From contig NZ_CP051774.1 of assembly GCF_012913485.1 (NCBI RefSeq), positions 4,154,001-4,218,000 of the forward strand: a stretch of DNA of 64,000 nucleotides, written 5' to 3'. The notes beneath the pieces are model-generated. The model was not told where the DNA came from. It saw nothing but the letters and a program-made list of their open reading frames with translations, and did not search any database. The position numbers and the translations under genes are program-made. The stretch is from Luteolibacter luteus. GTDB taxonomy: Bacteria > Verrucomicrobiota > Verrucomicrobiia > Verrucomicrobiales > Akkermansiaceae. This document shows positions 39,501 through 44,195 of this stretch, one piece after another (position 1 is the first letter of the stretch; the number at the start of each line of letters is the position of its first letter).

Positions 39501-40074
39501 AGAAGGTCTGGGTGGGGCCGTCTGCCGTGAAGGTGCCAATCACGAAGGGACTGGTATTCATGGCGAAGGTGGTCGTCTCGTTGCCGGCACCGTCGGTGGC
39601 ATTGTCGCTCCATTCCATGGTCCGGCCGCCACAGCAGCCGCGGTCATCCGAAACAAAGAGCTGCACCTGATAGGTTTTTCCGGCGACGAGGCCGCCAACA
39701 ATCACCGACTTCGGGTTCGCACCATCGGGCGCGAAGCCATCCATGACGGCGTCGAAATTTGCGTTGGCAGTCCCGGTGGGGACCCAGGCTCCGGCATCGT
39801 AAAACTCGCCACCGGAGGCGACGGCATTGTTGATGCCGATGGCGGCACCAGTGACCATGTTTTCGAAAACGATGGTTTCCGATCCGACCGGCACTGCCAG
39901 TGGCCCTGTGCCTGCACCCGTTCCCCAGGTGCCGGCGTGGTAGAGGGTGCCATTGAGGCTGATCGATGCTTCACTGACCGTTTCCGTTGGTCCGGTCCAA
40001 GTTACGGGTGCTCCGTGAGCCGTCGCGAGTACGGCCCATAGAACCCCCATATGAGCGAATTTGGGTTTTCTCAT
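36559..40074 (-). CDS. Large exported protein with duplicated discoidin-like domains and Asp-rich calcium repeats
   Basis: A 1171-residue exported protein (signal MRKPKFAHMGVLWAVLATAHG). It alternates clusters of thrombospondin type 3-like repeats (DTDGDGLSDGAEVN and relatives, each a probable calcium loop) with two homologous domains of about 150 residues. Each of these has NVFDNKVGGGE followed by KWCC, then NDxPERDPRV and HALGE-EYFG, which fits a discoidin-like (F5/8 C) fold. The two copies are clearly an internal duplication. A third beta domain and a C-terminal module follow. It is probably a cell-surface carbohydrate-binding or matrix protein. A likely promoter lies just upstream. Confidence 0.8.
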   Translation of the reverse strand: MRKPKFAHMGVLWAVLATAHGAPVTWTGPTETVSEASISLNGTLYHAGTWGTGAGTGPLAVPVGSETIVFENMVTGAAIGINNAVASGGEFYDAGAWVPTGTANANFDAVMDGFAPDGANPKSVIVGGLVAGKTYQVQLFVSDDRGCCGGRTMEWSDNATDGAGNETTTFAMNTSPFVIGTFTADGPTQTFYGRGVAQTQNGVNAYIVRDLNPDTDGDQIPDHVEDSYPFLNKNDNADAALDQDNDGLSNLVEYRKRLLLDDNDFDNDGLSDGLEVNTYNTNPRVTDTDGDGLSDGAEVNTHHSSPTSLDSDGDFFPDGYEAQAGTALDSAASTPNNLVITNLGTGTGALLDFDLTDPENDGSDATAEGSGFNWVSVTSNGAAALFSPGESAANVFDNKVGGGEMKWCCGGNSAPQNITVEFSQYTSLQYFTITSSNDAPERDPRVWEIQGSNDGLTFAPIVRINYTGGQIWTARNQVLQIALPTRSLPYKFIRYQSLTTGSGNHALGELEYFGLQNNADADADLLPKLYEDLYPAILSDAVASDAALDSDNDGLSNLEEFQRGTKPDDDDTDDDGLKDGLELDQYFTNPFVADTDGDGLSDGAEVNGDPVHNFTSDPTLADTDGDLFKDGYEVAQGSDPDSDTSTPYGVSVSLAAGLLQRDITDRNNDGSDATLTGSGFDWVSITASSKADFSPAEGAFNVFDNKVGGGEAKWCCDPAPQSITVQMPYGVQLTHFTLTSSNDSPERDPRVFAIQGSNDGVTFTDIFNHTDASGSFFGTARNQTVQFTLATPAPTYRWFRYAVTAAQSTTQHALGEIEYFGIDQDSDSNGLPDYWEALYGITDPGGNPDNDGLTNLQEFTAGTHPTNSDTDNDGLQDGAEVNTHNTNPTLADSDNDQIADGYEIAHSSDPNDSNSLPVFPEVTWGSPANITGTLADFQTGGLLVNAWTGGATAVNIPDLGINFQPGYSLGARFTGFDPFTRTASNADYENLLNSGSFSGSPRFVEFTGLTVGEQYRIQIWVADTRAGANKRFEFDTYDLTSPRVELSGGTGDFTSNSGQFVTGTFTATDTRHYIYVNDPDVPGSQYNAITLYQTTGIPENLVVTATSFNGAAFELHVQGFDTTKSYKLRRSTDLINFNDVGTPFTPTSSSQVVTDPAPPAGKAFYKIQDVP

Positions 40075-40100
40075 AATTTGGGTTTTTTTGGGGTATTCTT

Positions 40101-40129
40101 TGCTAATTTAGGTTTGGCAACAGAGTCAA
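40101..40129 (-). promoter_or_regulatory. Candidate sigma70-type promoter of the Asp-rich repeat gene
   Basis: On the minus strand TTGACT (40129-40124) is followed after 17 bases by TTAGCA (40106-40101) in an AT-rich stretch 27 bases before the ATG. The -35 is good and the -10 weak. Confidence 0.4.
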
Positions 40130-40237
40130 GGGGCATCGACGCAGGCGTAAAACTGCGTTCAACGGCATTTCGTTTGAAACTCGTTTGAATTAAATGGGTT
40201 ATGTGTCGGGTATTGCGTTACAAAAAAGACACGAAAA

Positions 40238-40277
40238 AACCGCCGGATGGTGCCAAGAAGGCACCAATGCGGCGGTT
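40238..40277 (-). terminator. Rho-independent terminator of the small gene 40299-40595
   Basis: Outer arms AACCGCCG (40238-40245) and CGGCGGTT (40270-40277), then a small internal loop, an inner TGGTGCC/GGCACCA stem and loop AAGAA. On the minus strand the stem is followed by a run of six T residues. It is a textbook terminator 22 bases past the stop. Confidence 0.85.
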
Positions 40278-40298
40278 ATGAAGATAAATTAATCTTTT

Positions 40299-40595
40299 TT
40301 AGCGTGCCAAAGCGCGCGCAATGTCCAGCCATTCGTCTTCCAAGGAGAGCTCCTTGGCTGGCACCGGCTTCCGGGCGCGGGAGTACCAATAAGCGGCATT
40401 TCCGAGATCGCCCTCCTCGCGGTGAAGCCAAGCGTGGATCCAAGCTCCGGCGGGATCGGGAAGATCCTGGCATGCATCGTGGGCCTGATCCCACTTGCCC
40501 GCACGGGCGAGCCAGAGCACGCGGAGTTCCGCGGAGAGACCGGCTGGAGGGGTGCTATCGGTAGTGGCAGAGCGAGCGAGGCTTTCAGCGTCCAT
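40299..40595 (-). CDS. Small conserved hypothetical protein with a helical-repeat look
   Basis: A 98-residue product from the ATG at 40595 (a TTG at 40616 is also in frame). The pattern LSAELRVLWLARAGKWDQAH, then AWIHAWLHREEGDLGNA and YWYSRA, is a conserved small-protein signature in several bacterial phyla, with helix pairs resembling a TPR or Sel1 unit. The function is unknown. It is divergent from the gene starting at 40650 (54 bases between starts) and is closed by a strong terminator. Confidence 0.75.
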   Translation of the reverse strand: MDAESLARSATTDSTPPAGLSAELRVLWLARAGKWDQAHDACQDLPDPAGAWIHAWLHREEGDLGNAAYWYSRARKPVPAKELSLEDEWLDIARALAR

Positions 40596-40649
40596 GCGGG
40601 GGGAAACGTCTCGCAAAGCCTAGGGCTTGCGTCTTCCCTCAAGCTTGTC

Positions 40650-41456
40650 ATGACGCGCCAGATCTTTCTTTGCCTCGGGCTTTCCACTTCTCTCCTTCCT
40701 GCCGGTGAACTCCCCCAACTTGCCGAGAAACCCTGGCTGGGACAGTACGCGGGTTATGAAAAGCGTTCGATCCGCCTGATCGTGAACCGGAAAGGGGAGA
40801 TGTTGCTGATGCCGCCGAATGAGAAAAAGGGCTTCGTCAGTGAATTCAGCGCCATCAAGATGGTTCCACTGATCGAGGAAGTTTCGCCGGACGGTCGTGT
40901 TGTCGCGAAAACCGCGATTGCCGATGGCTGGGAGGCCGTGACGCCTGCTGCGGTGAATCCTGGAAAGGTGAGCTTCAAGGGCACCGTGGAAAAGGGGGCA
41001 AAATTCGAGGTGAGCCTCGAGATTGCCGGCGATGAAATTCGCGGTGGCGGACGGGTCGTCGAGAAGGGTGAATACACGAAGCCGCTGCGCTTCGCGATGC
41101 GCATCCAATTCCCGAACCTCTACGCGAAGGAGAAGGATGCCGAGAAGCTGGCACAAAAGATGGAAAAGGATCGCGTTGATCTGCTCCGGGTGGATGGCAA
41201 GAAGCTGAAGCTGGACCTGCTGACCCCGCTGAATGCTGAGGCTGACGAGTATTCCGGCTCCGGAATTTCCCAAGCGCGCCTGGAGATGGCGGCCTACAAG
41301 GCAGTGAAGTTTGACCTGAATGCCGGAGCGGCCGGATTTTTCGAGCTGTGGAACAAGGGTGAAGGTGCGCTTTACGAGGGCTTCAACCTCGGATGGAAGC
41401 ATGACGAAGAGAAGGATCCGGAAGGAAAGGGACGCTTTTCGCTGAAGCTGCGCTGA
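40650..41456 (+). CDS. Exported protein of unknown function
   Basis: A 268-residue protein from the ATG at 40650. The frame is open to 40422, but that part overlaps the divergent small gene and is not protein-like. A signal peptide (MTRQIFLCLGLSTSLLPAG) precedes a mostly beta mature domain with many Lys and Glu residues and no recognised motif. It is a single-gene unit ending about 305 bases before mraZ. I do not recognise the family. Confidence 0.65.
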   Translation: MTRQIFLCLGLSTSLLPAGELPQLAEKPWLGQYAGYEKRSIRLIVNRKGEMLLMPPNEKKGFVSEFSAIKMVPLIEEVSPDGRVVAKTAIADGWEAVTPAAVNPGKVSFKGTVEKGAKFEVSLEIAGDEIRGGGRVVEKGEYTKPLRFAMRIQFPNLYAKEKDAEKLAQKMEKDRVDLLRVDGKKLKLDLLTPLNAEADEYSGSGISQARLEMAAYKAVKFDLNAGAAGFFELWNKGEGALYEGFNLGWKHDEEKDPEGKGRFSLKLR

Positions 41457-41761
41457 TCAACGATCGCCAAAGTACACCGGGACACACCGGACAGGCTTCC
41501 AGTACACTCGGGCTGCTCACCGGCTGCCGATTTTGGGTATTTTGGGCCTGAAGACTGATTTTCAACGGGTGTTTTTATAAAAAATCGGATCACGGTGCTC
41601 CGAATTTTTCGGATTTGTGTAGTTTCCGGGGTGCAAGTGCACTCTGTAACTAATTGGTAATGTAGGAATTAAAATTTTGTTTGGAGCTCTTTGATTTTGG
41701 TTTGACCATTTGAGTGTACTTTGGTGTAGTTCGAGGCACTTCAGCGGACTATCCGCACTCG
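41457..41761. promoter_or_regulatory. 305-base regulatory gap upstream of the dcw cluster with repeated GTGTA motifs
   Basis: The AT content is high for this genome. The motif GTGTACT/GTGTAGT occurs five times: on the minus strand at 41471-41477 (within the 11-mer at 41467-41477) and 41502-41508, and on the plus strand at 41617-41623, 41714-41720 and 41724-41730. The last two are spaced 10 bases apart and overlap the likely mraZ promoter. The 11-mer GTGTACTTTGG occurs once in each orientation. A short hairpin TCCGAA/TTCGGA lies at 41599-41613. MraZ is known in other bacteria to bind short tandem repeats at its own promoter, so these are candidate MraZ sites. Confidence 0.5.
41702..41730 (+). 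promoter_or_regulatory. Candidate promoter of the dcw operon
   Basis: TTGACC (41702-41707), a 17-base spacer and TGTAGT (41725-41730), ending 31 bases before the mraZ ATG. Two GTGTA motifs lie in the spacer and -10, so a bound repressor would block RNA polymerase. Confidence 0.5.
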
Positions 41762-42214
41762 ATGTCCTCCTCTGCTCGCATCCACGAGAGTCACTTCGAC
41801 TACAAGATGGACCCGAAATACCGGGTTTCCGTCCCTGTTGAATGGCGCCCGGTGAGCGAGGAGACACCGATCCGGCTCCAGCTTTCCAAGGAACACGACC
41901 TGCCGGTCATCAAGGTGTTCAGCGAGGAGGAGTTCGACCTGAAGTTCCAGCAGGTGGAGAAGAGCGATCTGACCCCTGCCAAGAAGCAGCAGATCGTCGG
42001 ACACCTCCGCATGATGTCGAAAAAGGCCACCGTCAGCAGCCAAGGCAAGCTCACCATCCCGAAGGATTGGAGCGAGCGCATCGGCTTGAAAGCGGATGGC
42101 CCCGTGATCCTCGCGGGTCGCGGCCCTTTCTACATGCTCAGCACGCAGGAGACCTTCGAGCGGATCACTGACATCGAGCTCGGCATGGACGACGGCGACC
42201 TCGGCGTCCTCTAA
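41762..42214 (+). CDS. mraZ: Transcriptional regulator MraZ
   Basis: A 150-residue DNA-binding protein with two AbrB-like swapped-hairpin repeats. The first is around HFDYKMDPKYRVSVPVEW and the second around ATVSSQGKLTIPKDW. In other bacteria MraZ forms a ring and represses the dcw operon from its own promoter. The ATG at 41762 gives the conserved N-terminus; the frame is open from 41714 within the promoter. It is the first gene of the division/cell-wall cluster. The next frame begins 40 bases downstream. Confidence 0.92.
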   Translation: MSSSARIHESHFDYKMDPKYRVSVPVEWRPVSEETPIRLQLSKEHDLPVIKVFSEEEFDLKFQQVEKSDLTPAKKQQIVGHLRMMSKKATVSSQGKLTIPKDWSERIGLKADGPVILAGRGPFYMLSTQETFERITDIELGMDDGDLGVL

Positions 42215-42253
42215 GCATCCCAGATTTCACCCACCCACACCTAACGCGACAAC

Positions 42254-43858
42254 ATGCTGTTCGCCCATCCAACTCCGGCATCCGCCCCAGGCGGGCCTGC
42301 GGCACCCACCGCAGGATGCGTCCGGATGTCGGGGTTGGGCCATGCTTTCCCATCCGAACGGACCGGCGCACTCGGGACAGCGCGCCCTTCCGTTCACATC
42401 AATACGACCGTCCGTCCTGCATTCCATGGCTGGTTGGCAGGGCGGCGGTCGGTGACTTTCCAAGCTGGGCGGAAAGGGTTTCTCGGGACAGGACCCTCTT
42501 CGCTTCTGAATACGGTGATCCGCGCGGCTTCTGGCTGGTTGTCCGCGCGGGTCTCCGAAGATTTTCCATCCGAACGGACCGGCGCACTCGGGACAGCGCG
42601 CCCTTCCGTTCACATCAATACGACCGTCCGGCCTGTTTTCCATGGCTGGTTGGCAGGACGGCGGTCGGTGACTTTCCTGGCTGGGCGGAAGGGGTTTCTC
42701 GGGACAGTAACCCTTTCGCTTTTCGACTCGGCGGTCCGCGCGGCTTCTGGCTGGTTGTTCGCGCGGACCCCCGACTCCTTTCCTTGCGAACAGACTGGCG
42801 CACTCGGGACAGCGCGCCCTTCCGTTCATTCCGACACGGCTGTCCGGTCCGCATTTCCTGGCTGGTTGGCGGACCGGCGGCCGTTGGAGACTTTCAATAC
42901 CAAAGAGGCTGGCGACGGTGCCTACGACTACCATCTCTCCGTGCTCCCTGAAGAGGTGAGCGAGTGGATGGAAGCACGCGAAGGCAAGCTGATCATCGAT
43001 GGCACCTTGGGTGGCGGCGGACACAGCGAGGCTTTCCTGAAGGCCGGAGCCTCGGTGCTTGGTGTCGATCGCGATCCTGAAGCGCTGGCTTACGCGACGA
43101 AGCGTCTGGCCGCCTATGGTGACCGTTTCCGCACTTGGCAGGGCAACTTTGCAGATCTCCGGGACATCCCCGAGGTCCGGGGGGATAGCAGAGCCGATGG
43201 CCTGCTTTTGGACCTCGGGGTTTCTTCCCGGCAACTCGACGCCGCGGAACGAGGTTTCTCGTTCCGCGGCGCCGGGCCCCTCGACATGCGCATGGGTCCG
43301 TCCTGCGAGTTCGATGCGGCCGAGGTGGTGAACACCTGGCCGGAAGCGGAACTGGTGAAGATCTTGTTCGAGCTGGGCGAAGAGCCTCAGGCCCGCCGCA
43401 TCGCCGCCGCGATCGTGAAGCGCCGTGCGACCCGCAAGTTCGAAATCACGACCGACCTCGCCGATTGCATCGAGAAAGCCCTTGGTGGACGCGGTCGCAT
43501 CCATCCTGCGACGAAAGCTTTCCAAGCCATCCGCATGGCGGTGAACGACGAGCTCGGCTCGCTCGAGCGTGCGATGGAAGCCTCCGTTGATCTTCTCAAG
43601 CCGGGTGGGCGCCTGTTGATCATCACTTTCCATTCATTGGAGGACCGGATGGTGAAGCGCTTCATGCAGCACCGGTCAAAGCCTTACATCGACCGGCCCG
43701 ACTGGCCGGAACCGCGGCCGAACCCCGATTGGTGCTTCCGGCTGCCTGTTAGAAAAGCCATCGCCGCCGGCGAAAAAGAACTCCGAATCAACCCCCGGGC
43801 CCGCAGTGCGAAACTGCGGGTCGCCGAGCTTCTGGACCCAGCCACCTCACCCCGATGA
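42254..43858 (+). CDS. rsmH: 16S rRNA (cytosine-1402-N4)-methyltransferase RsmH with a repeat-derived N-terminal extension
   Basis: The conserved enzyme (about residues 222-534) methylates C1402 of 16S rRNA. It begins at YDYHLSVLPEEV and carries the SAM motif DGTLGGGGHSEAFL, LLLDLGVSSRQLDAAERGFS and the C-terminal NPRARSAKLRVAE. RsmH normally starts just before the YHxxVL motif and is about 310 residues long. Here the frame runs 210 codons further upstream through a tandem repeat array to the ATG at 42254, 39 bases after mraZ. No ATG occurs nearer the domain. A TTG at 42884 is the best alternative start, but it lies inside repeat-derived sequence. The 3' end overlaps ftsL by 4 bases. The identity is certain; the start is not. 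Confidence 0.9.
   Translation: MLFAHPTPASAPGGPAAPTAGCVRMSGLGHAFPSERTGALGTARPSVHINTTVRPAFHGWLAGRRSVTFQAGRKGFLGTGPSSLLNTVIRAASGWLSARVSEDFPSERTGALGTARPSVHINTTVRPVFHGWLAGRRSVTFLAGRKGFLGTVTLSLFDSAVRAASGWLFARTPDSFPCEQTGALGTARPSVHSDTAVRSAFPGWLADRRPLETFNTKEAGDGAYDYHLSVLPEEVSEWMEAREGKLIIDGTLGGGGHSEAFLKAGASVLGVDRDPEALAYATKRLAAYGDRFRTWQGNFADLRDIPEVRGDSRADGLLLDLGVSSRQLDAAERGFSFRGAGPLDMRMGPSCEFDAAEVVNTWPEAELVKILFELGEEPQARRIAAAIVKRRATRKFEITTDLADCIEKALGGRGRIHPATKAFQAIRMAVNDELGSLERAMEASVDLLKPGGRLLIITFHSLEDRMVKRFMQHRSKPYIDRPDWPEPRPNPDWCFRLPVRKAIAAGEKELRINPRARSAKLRVAELLDPATSPR
42405..42451 (+). repeat. Array hairpin 1
   Basis: Arms CGACCG-T-CCGTCCTGC (42405-42420, one bulged T at 42411) and GCAGGGCGG-CGGTCG (42437-42451). 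Fifteen pairs form, including one T-G wobble. The loop 42421-42436 ends in TGGCTGGTTG. Confidence 0.75.
42517..42553 (+). repeat. Array hairpin 2
   Basis: Arms GATCCGCGCGG (42517-42527) and CCGCGCGGGTC (42543-42553). Eleven pairs form with one T-G wobble. The 15-base loop contains TGGCTGGTTG. Confidence 0.75.
42621..42667 (+). repeat. Array hairpin 3
   Basis: Equivalent of hairpin 1 in the second copy. Arms CGACCG-T-CCGGCCTGT (42621-42636) and GCAGGACGG-CGGTCG (42653-42667). Thirteen Watson-Crick pairs, one T-G wobble and one G-A mismatch. The loop has the same length and motif. Confidence 0.7.
42733..42769 (+). repeat. Array hairpin 4
   Basis: Equivalent of hairpin 2. Arms GGTCCGCGCGG (42733-42743) and TCGCGCGGACC (42759-42769). 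Eleven pairs form with one G-T wobble. An A-T pair in hairpin 2 is replaced here by G-C. The loop motif TGGCTGGTTG is kept. Confidence 0.75.
42837..42883 (+). repeat. Array hairpin 5
   Basis: Equivalent of hairpin 1 in the third copy. Arms CGGCTG-T-CCGGTCCGC (42837-42852) and GCGGACCGG-CGGCCG (42869-42883). Fifteen pairs form with one T-G wobble and the same bulged T. Four base pairs differ from hairpin 1 on both sides and still pair. The right arm ends one base before the TTG at 42884. Confidence 0.8.
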
Positions 43859-44193
43859 ATCGCCTCCGCTCCGAACCGAAGACTCATCCTTCCGTTTTCA
43901 TCACGTTGATCCTTGCTGCCCTGGTGGTGGTGAGCGGTGGAGTCATGCATGCGGTTTACAAGAATTCGCAGGTGCAGACGGAACGCCTGATCGACCAGAG
44001 CCGGAAGCGTATCGACCAGACCCAGGTGCAGATCCGCATGGTGGACGTGCACATGGACAAGATGTTGGACCGCTTTGAAATGAAGGACCGCTTGCGGGAA
44101 ACCGGGTCCGCGTTGGTGGCGATCACCCCGGCTTCCCTCGATGAGATCAATCCCTCGCAAGACGATGGCGGAATGGCCGTCGTGAAGGAATAG
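43855..44193 (+). CDS. ftsL: FtsL-like cell division protein
   Basis: A 112-residue bitopic membrane protein: a short cytoplasmic N-terminus, one transmembrane helix (about residues 14-36, VFITLILAALVVVSGGVMHA) and a coiled-coil periplasmic part (about 40-85). This is the FtsL/FtsB layout, and the position between rsmH and ftsI is where ftsL sits in dcw clusters. Sequence identity in this family is always low, so the call leans on topology and context. It starts within the rsmH stop (ATGA) and ends 2 bases before ftsI. Confidence 0.8.
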   Translation: MNRLRSEPKTHPSVFITLILAALVVVSGGVMHAVYKNSQVQTERLIDQSRKRIDQTQVQIRMVDVHMDKMLDRFEMKDRLRETGSALVAITPASLDEINPSQDDGGMAVVKE

Positions 44194-44195
44194 CC

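Larger units (their letters stand above)
42344..42897 (+). repeat. Tandem array of 216-bp repeats made of two related half-units
   Basis: Copies begin at about 42356, 42572 and 42788 (exact 216-base spacing, 72 codons); the third is a half copy that ends where unique rsmH sequence starts (about 42898). A 32-base block (42367-42398 and its equivalents) is identical in all three. Each unit has two half-units of 105 and 111 bases that are themselves related: both contain CTCGGGACAG near the start, an AATACG or equivalent in the middle, and TGGCTGGTTG. The loop motif recurs at 42427, 42532, 42643, 42748 and 42859. Translated, the half-units share G-x-LGT, S, T-x-V/I-R-x-A and GWL. I saw no other copy in the window. 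Confidence 0.95.

Noticed and set aside
36727-40041. A 1104-codon open frame on the plus strand
   Set aside because: It is antisense to the 1171-residue exported protein, which has a signal peptide and recognisable repeats. The antisense product is low-complexity and has no domain; GC-rich coding DNA often opens the opposite strand.
42344-42897. CRISPR array
   Set aside because: Units are 216 bases with diverged, structured interiors; there are no short direct repeats with unique spacers and no cas genes.
42316-42951. A second plus-strand open frame (211 codons) through the repeat array
   Set aside because: It ends inside rsmH in a wrong frame and lacks a good start; the frame joined to RsmH is the better candidate.
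42227-43633. A 468-codon minus-strand frame across the repeat array and rsmH
   Set aside because: It is antisense to the certain rsmH domain. It stays open in the array only because 216 is divisible by three.
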